Both the position numbers and the translations under genes were made by a program. From CALANV01 sp036381615 (lineage in GTDB: Bacteria > Pseudomonadota > Alphaproteobacteria > CACIAM-22H2), in NCBI GenBank assembly GCA_036381615.1, contig DASVCL010000014.1, positions 1-64,000 of the forward strand: 64,000 nucleotides of DNA, read 5' to 3'. The stretch's first letter is position 1. Each line of letters opens with the position of its first letter. Below are positions 13,904 to 21,891 of this stretch, piece after piece. The notes beneath the pieces are model-generated. The model saw nothing but the letters and a program-made list of their open reading frames with translations, had not been told where the DNA came from and did not search any database.

Positions 13904-14605
13904 TCAGCGCCGGTTGTACTTGCCGACGATGACGTGCGCCTGCTGCCATTCCTGCCGGCTGGCCTGGAACTCGCGCGCCGGATTCCATTGCTTGAGCCGC
14001 CAGCTTCGGTCGTTCCAGCCGACCAGATTCTTGACCATGGCGATCATGTCGCGATCGGGCTGATGCTTGACCAGGAGCACGTCATCGCCGCGCAGCGGCG
14101 GCAGCGATGGATGGACGAGCACCATGTCGCCATGGCGGTAGGCCGGCTCCATCGAATCCCCGACGACATAGACGGCGAACGCCTGCGCGACATGCTCCAG
14201 CGGCCTGGGTCGAGGGACCCAGTCGATCGGGTCCGGGGTGACCAGCATGCCCGTCGGGCCACCCTGCGCACTGGCATAGACCGGAAGATCGCGGTCTTTT
14301 GCGGTGCTGCCGGCGAGTGCGACCGGATCTATCCGGCGGGCGGCGCCATCATGCCGTTGCGGGCCGGTGCGGCCGTCGGCGCCATCCACGCGCCGCAGCG
14401 CCCGCTCGTCGACGCCGAGGATGGCCGCCAGCGCCGGGCGTATCTTCTCCGGGATCTCGCGCGGCGTCCCGCGCTCGAGGAACTGCTGCAGATAGGCGTG
14501 GTTCCGACCGAGCTTGAGCGAGACCTCGGCAAGGGAGAGTCGCAGATCGGCGATGCGCTGCCGCACCAGCTGGCGGACGCGATCCTGTGGTTCGGTTTCG
14601 GCCAT
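13904..14605 (-). CDS. phage repressor, HTH plus S24 (LexA/CI-type) peptidase domain
   Basis: This CI-like repressor of 233 aa keeps the early genes silent until self-cleavage. The N-terminal helix-turn-helix region is at about residues 15-60 (LSLAEVSLKLGRNHAYLQQF). The C-terminal S24 domain has the nucleophile in VVGDSMEPAYRHGDMVLVH (about residue 148) and a candidate general-base Lys in AMVKNLV. The cleavage site is probably in the Ala/Gly linker near residue 105-125. ATG 14605 was chosen because GGGGGAG lies 7 nt upstream; the longer frame starting at 14641 would overlap the operator. Matching operators at 14641-14654 (own promoter) and 13759-13772 suggest autoregulation and control of the early operon. 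Confidence 0.88.
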   Translation of the reverse strand: MAETEPQDRVRQLVRQRIADLRLSLAEVSLKLGRNHAYLQQFLERGTPREIPEKIRPALAAILGVDERALRRVDGADGRTGPQRHDGAARRIDPVALAGSTAKDRDLPVYASAQGGPTGMLVTPDPIDWVPRPRPLEHVAQAFAVYVVGDSMEPAYRHGDMVLVHPSLPPLRGDDVLLVKHQPDRDMIAMVKNLVGWNDRSWRLKQWNPAREFQASRQEWQQAHVIVGKYNRR

Positions 14606-14640
14606 GGCGAAGCTCCCCCGGAAGCCTGCGAATCGGGACA

Positions 14641-14663
14641 TAGGATAAATCCTACATATCCTA
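14641..14663. promoter_or_regulatory. phage repressor operator at the repressor promoter
   Basis: TAGGATAAATCCTA (14641-14654) is an inverted repeat TAGGA-N4-TCCTA, followed by another half-site TCCTA (14659-14663). It lies 36 bp before the repressor start and matches the sites near 13760. Confidence 0.65.
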
Positions 14664-14725
14664 TTGCACGCCGCAGGGCCAGCGCCGCGGCAAGGCCAAG
14701 CCCGGACCCGTGCCCCCGGGCAGGG

Positions 14726-15565
14726 TCAGCGGTGGCCGTCCACCGGAGCGGGTTCGCGGCCGCGCGGCACCGGCAGATACTCGACGCCCCGCTGGGTGCG
14801 GACGGGCTGCGGGTAGAGGTTCATCAACTCCAGCACTTCGGGCGGCATGTCGGTATTGACGTTCAGCCCCAGCTCCTTCGCCTCGGCGGCGGAAATCGGA
14901 TAGTCGTGCGTCCAGGCGCCCTCGGTCAGCTTGCGTGCAATCGCCTCGGCGCGTTCGGGCGGCATCTTGCCCTTGAGCAGGTTGATCGCCGCGTTGCGCA
15001 TCTGGTCGATCGCCTTGCGCCCGACATCGGCGAGGATGAGCGTGTTGTCATCGATTTCGGCGACTGGCTTGCGGTCGAGAACCGTTAGGATCGATGCCGC
15101 CGGCAGTTGTCCGAGCTGAGGGTCGATCGGACCGAGCACCGAGTGCGTGCACATGACGATCTCGTCCGCGGCGAGCGCGATCAGCGTACCGCCGGACATG
15201 GCGTAGTGCGGAACGAAAACCGTCACCTTCGACGGATGGGCATCGACCGCCCGGGCGATCTGCAGCGCCGCGACGGCAAGCCCACCCGGCGTGTGCAGGA
15301 CGATGTCGAGGGGAATGTCGTCGTCGGTCATCTCGATCGCGCGCAGGACGTCTTCCGAATCGTTGATGTCGATGTACCGCATCACGGGAAAGCCGAGCAG
15401 GCGCATCGTCTCCTGCCGGTGCACGAGGACGATCACGCGCGAGCCGCGCTGCCGCTGGATCTGTGCGATCTTCCGCTGGCGCTGGATCTCCATCAGTTTC
15501 TGCCGGAACAGCGGCTGTATCGCGGTGAAGATGATGAAGATCCAGAAGAGGTCGAGGATCGACAT
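14726..15565 (-). CDS. SDH-family Clp-fold membrane-anchored serine protease
   Basis: This 279-aa protein of the SppA/ClpP-like SDH family has an N-terminal membrane segment (about residues 3-20, LDLFWIFIIFTAIQPLF). A Clp fold follows. Its oxyanion region is LHTPGGLAVAA, the nucleophile lies in HYAMSGGTLIAL, and GPIDPQLGQLPA follows. Such proteins are predicted membrane proteases with unknown substrates. ATG 15565 has GGAG 8 nt upstream; the longer frame lacks this. It lies downstream of the TRAP operon in the same direction, 204 bp from dctP, and probably has its own promoter. Confidence 0.85.
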   Translation of the reverse strand: MSILDLFWIFIIFTAIQPLFRQKLMEIQRQRKIAQIQRQRGSRVIVLVHRQETMRLLGFPVMRYIDINDSEDVLRAIEMTDDDIPLDIVLHTPGGLAVAALQIARAVDAHPSKVTVFVPHYAMSGGTLIALAADEIVMCTHSVLGPIDPQLGQLPAASILTVLDRKPVAEIDDNTLILADVGRKAIDQMRNAAINLLKGKMPPERAEAIARKLTEGAWTHDYPISAAEAKELGLNVNTDMPPEVLELMNLYPQPVRTQRGVEYLPVPRGREPAPVDGHR

Positions 15566-15769
15566 GGGGAGTTCTCCGTACTCTGTCGCGGCCCATGCGG
15601 ACCGCTGCCGATCGGTGCCTGTGATCCTAGGCCAGGTTGGGCGGCACCGGCCAGCGCGACGGGTGCGGCAGAGAATTCGGAAGCCGTAACCAGCCGGCGG
15701 CACAAACGACGAAGGGGCGGCCGGTCGCCGGCCGCCCCTCCATGCGCGCGGATCGTCTTCGCCCGCGTT

Positions 15770-16792
15770 TCAGTTCGCGCCCTTGTCCTGTGCGGCGATG
15801 GCCGCGAACAGCTTGTCCACCAGCGGCTTGCCGACTTCGCGTTCGACATACTCGCGGACCGGGCCCTGGGCCTTCTCGCGAAAGGCGCCGATCTGCTGCG
15901 GACTCAGGACGGTGACGGTCATGCCGACCTTCTCGAGGATGTCCTTGGCGTTGAGGTCCTGGGCCGTGGTCATGCCGCGATGGATCCACTTGGCGATCTC
16001 GACGCCGTCGCGCACGACCTTCTGCTGCTCCTTGCTGAGGCTCTGCCAGAAGCGTTCGTTCATCAGATAGGCGTGAATGCTGTAGACGTGCGCGTCGAGG
16101 GATATGTGCTTCTGATGCTGATAGAGGCTTGCGGCCAGGATGTTGGTGACGCTGTTCTCCTGGCCGTCGACGACTCCCTGCTGGAGCGCCGTCGGAAGCT
16201 CGGCCCAGGGGATGGCCGAAGGGCTGGCGCCGAGCGCTTCGACCAGGCGCTGGAAGACCGGACTCGGCTGCACGCGGATCTTGAGGCCCTTCATGTCGTC
16301 GGGCGTGCGGATCGGACGCACGTTGTTGGTGAAATGGCGGATGCCGTTGTCGGCAAGCGCGAGCGCCCGGATGCCGACCTGCTTCGCCATCATCTCGCCG
16401 AACTCCTGGCCGAAGGGGCCGTCCATCACCGCCCAGGCCTGTGCCTGGTCGCGGAACAGGAAGGGAATGCCGAATGCGATCACCGGCTTGAACGTTCCGG
16501 CGATGGCGCCGTCATGGACAACGGCCATTTCGAGCGTGCCGAGACGCAGGCCTTCCATGGTCGGCGCATCCCCGCCGAACTGCCCGGCTGGGAAGATCTC
16601 GACCTTCAGCGTGCCGCCGGAATTCGCCTCGACATAGGCCTTGAAGGCGGTCGCGGCTGCGTGCTTGGGCTGATCCAGCTTGGCCGGCTGGAAATGCGCG
16701 TACTTGATCGTTTTCGTCTGCTGCGCGGCGGCGGCGTGGACGGTGAGTGCCAGTGCCGCGACCGCCATGAGCGGAATCTTCAACATCGACAT
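15770..16792 (-). CDS. dctP: TRAP transporter periplasmic substrate-binding protein
   Basis: This is the soluble binding protein of a Na+-dependent TRAP system. It is 340 aa, with a signal peptide of about 22 residues (LMAVAALALTVHAAAA). The DctP fold is supported by the conserved GLKIRVQPSPVF segment, whose Arg usually holds a carboxylate, and by VVDGQENSVTNI. The ligand is likely an organic acid, and the adjacent cupin and SDR genes suggest an aromatic or sugar-derived one. ATG 16792 follows GGAGGAGACG. It is last in the operon SDR-cupin-dctQ-dctM-dctP, with 23 bp between dctM and dctP. Confidence 0.9.
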   Translation of the reverse strand: MSMLKIPLMAVAALALTVHAAAAQQTKTIKYAHFQPAKLDQPKHAAATAFKAYVEANSGGTLKVEIFPAGQFGGDAPTMEGLRLGTLEMAVVHDGAIAGTFKPVIAFGIPFLFRDQAQAWAVMDGPFGQEFGEMMAKQVGIRALALADNGIRHFTNNVRPIRTPDDMKGLKIRVQPSPVFQRLVEALGASPSAIPWAELPTALQQGVVDGQENSVTNILAASLYQHQKHISLDAHVYSIHAYLMNERFWQSLSKEQQKVVRDGVEIAKWIHRGMTTAQDLNAKDILEKVGMTVTVLSPQQIGAFREKAQGPVREYVEREVGKPLVDKLFAAIAAQDKGAN

Positions 16793-16815
16793 CGTCTCCT
16801 CCCTTTGGCAGTGGT

Positions 16816-18105
16816 TCAGCGCGTGTAACCGAGCAGGTGGGGCAGCGCGAGGCTGACCCACGGCACATAGACCACCAGCACGAGCACGATCAGCTCGGCG
16901 CACAGGAATGGCACAATGGCCCGCGACAACGCCTCGAAGCGCAGGCGCCCGACCGCCGACATGACGAACAGAACGGCGCCGACCGGCGGTGTGATCATGC
17001 CGATCGTGAGGTTGAGCACGATGGCCATGGCGAAATGGAGCGGGTCGATCCCGACCTGGAGTGCGATCGGCACCAGGACGGGCACGAGAATGATGACGGC
17101 GGGCAACGTGTCGATGAACAGGCCGCAGATCAGCACGAAGATGTTGACGATCGCGAGAATGAGCAGCGGCTCGCGAGTGAGCCCGCCGATGAGGCCGGCG
17201 ATGGCCTGCGGGATCTGCAGGATCGTGAGCAGCCACGCGAACAGCGACGCCATCGAGACGATGAGCAGTGCGGCCGAGGTCACGAGCGCGCTCTGCACGA
17301 ATACCTTCTGGATCACCCGCCAGTTGAGGTGCCGCGTGACGAACAACCCGACGAACAGTGCGTAGACCACCGCGACTGCGGACGCCTCGGTCGGCGTGAA
17401 GGCGCCCGTCAGAATTCCGCCGATGATGATCAGCGGCATGAGAAGCGCCGGCATGGCCTTGACCATTGCACGGCCGCGTTCGGACCAGCTCACCCGCGCC
17501 GTGGCGAACTGATAGCCGCGGCGCAGCGAGATGATGTGGTTGGTGACGGCGAGCGACAGTCCGAGCAGCACGCCGGGAACGACACCCGCCAGGAACAGAC
17601 CCGCGACGCTGACGCTGTTGTCGGTGATGGCGTACACCACCATGATGATGCTCGGCGGGATGATCGGCCCGATCGTCGCCGTCGAAGCGCTGAGGGCTGC
17701 CGCGTAGTATTGATCGTATCCGGCCCGCTTCATCATCCGCATGAGGATCGCGCCCGGCCCGGCCGCATCGGCGAGCGCCGACCCGCTGATTCCGGCGAAC
17801 AGCGTGTTCGTGAGGACGTTGACGTGGCCGAGGCCGCCGCGGATATGGCCGACCAGGCTGTTGGCGAAGCGCAGCAGGGAGCTGGTAATCCCGCTCGCCG
17901 TCATGAGGTCGGCCGCGAGAATGAAGAACGGCACGGCCATCAGCGGAAACGAGTTTATGCCGTTGAACAGCCGCTGCGGCACGGTCAGGAGCGAGAACCG
18001 TCCGTCGATCAGAAGCGCAAGGAAGCCGGCGCCGCCCATGACGAACGCGATGGGGGCGCCGATGACCATGAGCACGAGGAAACCGGCGAACAGGATCGTG
18101 GCCAT
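16816..18105 (-). CDS. dctM: TRAP transporter large permease subunit
   Basis: This 429-aa integral membrane protein has about twelve hydrophobic segments. The DctM features are visible: GLGHVNVLTNTLFAGISGSA, ATIGPIIPPSIIMVVYA and NLTIGMITPPVG. It is the ion-coupled transport subunit and would pair with the DctQ encoded just upstream (3-bp gap) and the DctP downstream. The length is normal for the family. Confidence 0.95.
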   Translation of the reverse strand: MATILFAGFLVLMVIGAPIAFVMGGAGFLALLIDGRFSLLTVPQRLFNGINSFPLMAVPFFILAADLMTASGITSSLLRFANSLVGHIRGGLGHVNVLTNTLFAGISGSALADAAGPGAILMRMMKRAGYDQYYAAALSASTATIGPIIPPSIIMVVYAITDNSVSVAGLFLAGVVPGVLLGLSLAVTNHIISLRRGYQFATARVSWSERGRAMVKAMPALLMPLIIIGGILTGAFTPTEASAVAVVYALFVGLFVTRHLNWRVIQKVFVQSALVTSAALLIVSMASLFAWLLTILQIPQAIAGLIGGLTREPLLILAIVNIFVLICGLFIDTLPAVIILVPVLVPIALQVGIDPLHFAMAIVLNLTIGMITPPVGAVLFVMSAVGRLRFEALSRAIVPFLCAELIVLVLVVYVPWVSLALPHLLGYTR

Positions 18106-18108
18106 GGT

Positions 18109-18648
18109 TCAGACCTGCCGGATCGAGGCCTGGGCTTCGATCGTGGCGGCATCCTCCGGCTCCAGGCTTTCGGGATGCTCGAATTCGCGGGCCACGTAGT
18201 CGCGCATGACCAGCACGAAATGCAGCGCGAACACCAGTGCGCCGCAGGGTATGGCGAGATAGGGAATGCCCAGCGGGATGTTGAGGACCGGCGTCTCCTG
18301 GATCCAGGCAAAGGCCGCAAACTGGAATCCGAGGATCGTCAGGGCGACGACGAAGGCGAAGATGCCGACCGCGACGATCCAGCGAACGCAGCGGCGGGCC
18401 CGTTCCGGAAGCAGATCCTGCGCAAGCTCGACCGCGACGTGACGGCCCTCGCGCATGGCGAGGCCTGCGCCCAGATAGGTCAGCCAGACCATGAGGTACT
18501 GCGAAATTTCCTCGGCCCAGATGATCGAGAAGCCGAACCCGTACCGGGCCAGGACGTTCGCAAAGACGCACGCGACCATCGCCGCCATCATGGCGACGAG
18601 CACGGCCCGATTGGCCGCCACCAGCCAGCGCTCGAGACAGGCCAGCAT
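18109..18648 (-). CDS. dctQ: TRAP transporter small permease subunit
   Basis: This 179-aa protein has four membrane segments (about residues 15-37, 50-70, 90-115 and 130-155), and the family motif region includes WAEEISQYLMVWLTYLGAG. It acts with DctM in the inner membrane. Start ATG 18648 follows GGGAGGAA. The gap to dctM is three bases. Confidence 0.92.
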   Translation of the reverse strand: MLACLERWLVAANRAVLVAMMAAMVACVFANVLARYGFGFSIIWAEEISQYLMVWLTYLGAGLAMREGRHVAVELAQDLLPERARRCVRWIVAVGIFAFVVALTILGFQFAAFAWIQETPVLNIPLGIPYLAIPCGALVFALHFVLVMRDYVAREFEHPESLEPEDAATIEAQASIRQV

Positions 18649-18688
18649 TTCCTCCCCTTCGGCGCGATGTTCTTGTTTCAGGACGCGC

Positions 18689-19198
18689 CTAACGGATGAA
18701 CTGGTCGATATACGCGTCGCCTAGGCCGACCTTGCGATAGTGCGCACGGCACATGTCGATCTTGGTGAACACGTCTTCGTAGGCGGTCGGCTTTCCGGTC
18801 TCGTCGACGTAGATCATCGCCCCGGAGATGTTGAAGAAGGTGATCATTTCGTCGTCGGAATCCACCGTCAGCGTGTGGACCTCGCCGGGCGGCTCGTAGA
18901 CGAAGCTGCCGGGTGTCGCGACCCAGTCGTACTCGAGGTAGCGCCAGCTACCCTTGATCACGTAGCCGACGACGATCATGGGATGGCGATGCCGACTCAA
19001 AATGCCCGCGCGCCGAACCCGCAGCAGGTTGCACCAGCCGCCGTTGACCGTATTGAGCAGCAACGGCCGGAACCAGACATTGTCGGCCTGCGGAACCCAC
19101 ACGCGCTCGTCGTCCGGGATTGCCTGGGTGACGATCTCCGGCCGGATACCGACCGCCGAGAGCATCGGAATCTGGGATTTCGCAGCATTGTCCCGCAT
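18689..19198 (-). CDS. cupin, 2,4'-dihydroxyacetophenone dioxygenase family
   Basis: This 169-aa single-domain cupin has metal-binding histidines expected in LSRHRHPMIVVGYV and in GEVHTL. The flanking strings NVWFRPLLLNTVNGGW and DDEMITFFNISGAMIYVD are characteristic of proteins annotated as 2,4'-dihydroxyacetophenone dioxygenases. Most family members have not been assayed, so cleavage of an aryl ketone is only a guess; acting on the imported TRAP substrate is a reasonable inference. ATG 19198 lies 6 nt after GGAGGA; the frame continues upstream without support. It is the second gene of the SDR-cupin-TRAP operon. Confidence 0.75.
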   Translation of the reverse strand: MRDNAAKSQIPMLSAVGIRPEIVTQAIPDDERVWVPQADNVWFRPLLLNTVNGGWCNLLRVRRAGILSRHRHPMIVVGYVIKGSWRYLEYDWVATPGSFVYEPPGEVHTLTVDSDDEMITFFNISGAMIYVDETGKPTAYEDVFTKIDMCRAHYRKVGLGDAYIDQFIR

Positions 19199-19220
19199 GT
19201 GTCCTCCTCGAGACGGGGTC

Positions 19221-19946
19221 TCAGGCGATTGAATAGCCGCCGTCCACCGGCAGGATGACACCGGTAACGAACCGGGCGGCGGCCGAGCATAGGAACAGCA
19301 CGACGTCAGCGACCTCCTCGGGCTCGCCCCAGCGGCCGAGCGGCGTGCGGCTGAGGATCGGCGCCTCGCGCGCCGGATCGTTCCGGACGGCCTCGGTCAT
19401 CGCGGTCCGGATCCAGCCGGGCGCCACGGCGTTGACGCGAATGCGATCGGGCGCCCAGGCAACGGCCAGCGACTTGGTCAGCTGCGCGACGCCGCCCTTG
19501 CTCGCCGCGTAGGCGGGGGCGTGCGGCGCGCCGAAGAAACTGTACATCGACGCCGTGTTGACGATCGCACCACCGTCCGCCGGGAACTTCGACTTGGCCG
19601 CGGCGCACACCCGCATGGTGCCCTCGAGATTGCAGTCGATGACCCGCTGAAAATCGGCGACACGGAACTCGTCGCGTCGGCGGATCATGCCCGCGCAGTT
19701 TACGACGATGTCGATCCGGTCGAGCGCCGAAACGAGGGTCGCGACCGAGCCGTCGCTGGTGACGTCGACCTCGCGGAGATCGATGCCCTGGAACCCGACT
19801 TCGCGGCGCGCCGTCTCGACTTCCACCTTCGGTCCGCTCGCGACGGTCCTGCACCCTGCCTTCGCGAATGCCTTGGCGATCGCCGCACCGATGCCGCGCG
19901 TGCCGCCCGTGACCAGGGCGACCTTCCCCTCAAGATCCGGATACAC
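19221..19946 (-). CDS. short-chain dehydrogenase/reductase
   Basis: This is a 241-aa classical SDR oxidoreductase. The cofactor motif is TGGTRGIGAAIAKA (about residue 14), followed by NCAGMIRR. The catalytic Ser is within NTASMYSF, with a Tyr-Lys pair in YAASKGG, and the C-terminus is FVTGVILPVDGG. It resembles FabG-like enzymes that oxidise alcohols with NAD(P). It is the first gene of the leftward operon and would oxidise an intermediate of the TRAP-imported compound. Its promoter region contains the palindrome at 19989-20011. Confidence 0.88.
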   Translation of the reverse strand: MYPDLEGKVALVTGGTRGIGAAIAKAFAKAGCRTVASGPKVEVETARREVGFQGIDLREVDVTSDGSVATLVSALDRIDIVVNCAGMIRRRDEFRVADFQRVIDCNLEGTMRVCAAAKSKFPADGGAIVNTASMYSFFGAPHAPAYAASKGGVAQLTKSLAVAWAPDRIRVNAVAPGWIRTAMTEAVRNDPAREAPILSRTPLGRWGEPEEVADVVLFLCSAAARFVTGVILPVDGGYSIA

Positions 19947-19988
19947 GTTGACGTTTCTCCCTTTGCAACGAACGCTATCACCCCTAGT

Positions 19989-20011
19989 ATCTCATATGCA
20001 AGATATGAGAT
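19989..20011. promoter_or_regulatory. GntR-type operator between divergent SDR operon and regulator
   Basis: Arms ATCTCATAT and ATATGAGAT are perfectly complementary around a 5-bp spacer (GCAAG). The site lies in the 76-bp gap between the SDR start (19946) and the regulator start (20023), an ideal place to control both promoters. Confidence 0.7.
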
Positions 20012-20022
20012 TGCCGGAACCG

Positions 20023-20736
20023 ATGCGCGCACGACCTTCGGGCACCGTCGCCGAAAGCCTCGCCAAGATCGAACGGCCGAGATCCCTGACCGATCTCGTC
20101 TGCGACCATGTGCGCGCGAGTATCGTCGAGGGACGTCTGCAACTCGGCGCCGCCGTTTCGGAGAACGCGCTGGCCGCGACGCTGGGCATCTCGAAGACGC
20201 CGGTGCGCGAGGCACTGCTTCGCCTCAAGGCCGAAGGCCTGATCGAGGTATTGCCGCAGAAGGGGAGCTTCGTTTTCAAGCTGCGGCCGGAGGAGGTCGC
20301 CGAGATCTGCGAGCTGCGCGCGATCCTGGAACGGGAGGCGCTGCGTCTCGCCTGCCGGCGCGATCACGAATCGCTGGCCATGGCGCTTGCCGACATCGTC
20401 CGCGAGATGGGGGCAGCGCGCGCGGCGCGGGATTTCGACCGGTACCGCGAGCTCGATGCGGCGTTCCATCGGGCCATTTTCGAGCGCTGCGGGAACCGGC
20501 TGCTGGTCGGCGCCTACAATGGAATCGTGTTCAAGGTTCAGGCGCTGCGCACGCGGCTTGCGCATGAGCCGGAGCACGTGCGCCGGGCCGATCGCGAGCA
20601 TCACGAGATCGTGCGGCTCGTGCGCGAAGGCAAGTTCGCGCACGCCGGCCGCCTGCTGGCGGCGCACGTGCTCGGCACCAGCCGGTCATATCAGCGGGCG
20701 ATCGGCAAGAGCCGGCCGGCCGACGGGGACGGATAA
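20023..20736 (+). CDS. GntR-family regulator, FCD (FadR) subfamily
   Basis: This 237-aa regulator has an N-terminal winged helix (about residues 20-85, VSENALAATLGISKTPVREA). The C-terminal FCD all-helical ligand domain has the pattern ELRAILEREALRLA, then DAAFHRAIFERCGN and REHHEIVRLVREG, whose His/Asp residues normally hold a metal. It is divergent from the SDR-cupin-TRAP operon and probably represses it until the substrate or a metabolite binds. ATG 20023 was chosen because upstream ATGs at 19996 and 20005 fall within the operator palindrome; either could still be the true start. Confidence 0.88.
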   Translation: MRARPSGTVAESLAKIERPRSLTDLVCDHVRASIVEGRLQLGAAVSENALAATLGISKTPVREALLRLKAEGLIEVLPQKGSFVFKLRPEEVAEICELRAILEREALRLACRRDHESLAMALADIVREMGAARAARDFDRYRELDAAFHRAIFERCGNRLLVGAYNGIVFKVQALRTRLAHEPEHVRRADREHHEIVRLVREGKFAHAGRLLAAHVLGTSRSYQRAIGKSRPADGDG

Positions 20737-20781
20737 GGCGGGTGTCGATACTGCCGGGGACGGGACTGCCGCCCGGCGCCC

Positions 20782-21891
20782 TCAGGCCTGAGCCCGCATG
20801 GCGGCCGCGTGCGAAGGTCGCAGTTGCGATCCCGCCTCGCGGACATAGCGCTCGAGCTCCTGCGCGCGATGCCGCGCGGTGTGACAGAGCAGGAACCGTG
20901 CGCGTGCCGCCTGTCCGATGCGGCGCCGCTCGGCCTCGCCGATGTCGAGCATGTCCATGATCTCGCGTGCCGTTTGCGCGACCAGGATCTCCTTGCCCGG
21001 CGCGAACAGCGAGTCGAGTCCTTCCCACCAGTCGCTGATGATGACGCTGCCGCAGGCCGCGGCTTCGAACAGACGGACGCTTGGTGACCAGCCCGCGCGA
21101 ACCATGTTCGCCCGCGTGATGTTGAGGGTGAAGCGCTGCGCATTGAAGAAGCGTCGATGGCGGTTCGGGGCGAGGTGAGTGATGCGGGCAACGTTGCGCG
21201 GCCATGCGATGTCGTCGGGATATTGCGGGCCGGCGACGACGAAGCGGGCACTCGGTCGCGTGCGCGCCGGCTCGATGAGCAGCCGGGCCAGTTTCGGCTG
21301 CCGGTCGGCACTGTAGGTGCCGAGATAGCCCAGATCCCACCGGAGCGGAGCCTTCGCGGGATAGTAGAGGTCCGGGTCGACGGAGCAGTAAAGGGGGCGC
21401 GCCATGCGCGCGCCGAATTCATGTTCCAGTCGTCGCAACAACGGCCCGCCGGTGAAGGACAGGTAGAGGTCGAAGGCGGGTACCAGATCGGCGGATAGAT
21501 AGGCGCATGTTCCGCGCTCGAGCGCCGCAACGGTTTCGGGCGTGTCGATATCGTAGAAGGCGGTGACGCCGCCCGCCGTATCGAGGACCCATTCGGCGAC
21601 GGCATGTCCGTCCGGAACGAAGGAGCCGACGATCACGACGTCGGCGGTGCGTACGATGCCGGTGAACCGGCGCTTGAGGTCGGCCACGCCATGATAGAGG
21701 CAGGCGCGCGCGAACGGCGGCTCGGGCATGTCTCGGTTCGCCGCGTACCAGGGGACATCCCGTTCGAGGAAGACGATCTCGTGGTCACGGCCACGGAGTT
21801 CCCGCGCGAGCGACCGGTACGTAGTCGCGTGGCCGTTTCCCCATGACGAGGTGATCGACAGGCCGAGAATGACGAACGACAGGGCCCCCAT
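20782..21891 (-). CDS. CgeB-like glycosyltransferase (copy 1 of 3)
   Basis: This 369-aa GT-B glycosyltransferase of the CgeB-like type has an N-terminal segment (LGLSITSSWGNGHATTYRSL) for acceptor binding. The C-terminal donor-binding half includes RAGWSPSVRLFEAAACGSVI and GKEILVAQTAREIMDML, the usual signature of the group. There is no membrane segment, so it is cytosolic or peripheral. ATG 21891 overlaps the previous stop as TGATG. It is the last gene of the seven-gene glycan operon. The sugar and acceptor are unknown. Confidence 0.8.
   Translation of the reverse strand: MGALSFVILGLSITSSWGNGHATTYRSLARELRGRDHEIVFLERDVPWYAANRDMPEPPFARACLYHGVADLKRRFTGIVRTADVVIVGSFVPDGHAVAEWVLDTAGGVTAFYDIDTPETVAALERGTCAYLSADLVPAFDLYLSFTGGPLLRRLEHEFGARMARPLYCSVDPDLYYPAKAPLRWDLGYLGTYSADRQPKLARLLIEPARTRPSARFVVAGPQYPDDIAWPRNVARITHLAPNRHRRFFNAQRFTLNITRANMVRAGWSPSVRLFEAAACGSVIISDWWEGLDSLFAPGKEILVAQTAREIMDMLDIGEAERRRIGQAARARFLLCHTARHRAQELERYVREAGSQLRPSHAAAMRAQA

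Larger units (their letters stand above)
12307..14663. mobile_element. prophage remnant: early recombination and repressor module
   Basis: A Rad52-like annealing protein, two small phage-type genes and an S24-type repressor with paired operators form a recognisable lysogeny/early block. No integrase, replication, capsid or tail genes are present, so this is a fragment. Confidence 0.65.

Noticed and set aside
16837..18699. Long plus-strand open frame opposite the TRAP operon
   Set aside because: Low-complexity Asp/Glu/Arg/His translation, no domain, and it lies antisense to well-supported dctM and dctQ genes; a GC-rich shadow frame.
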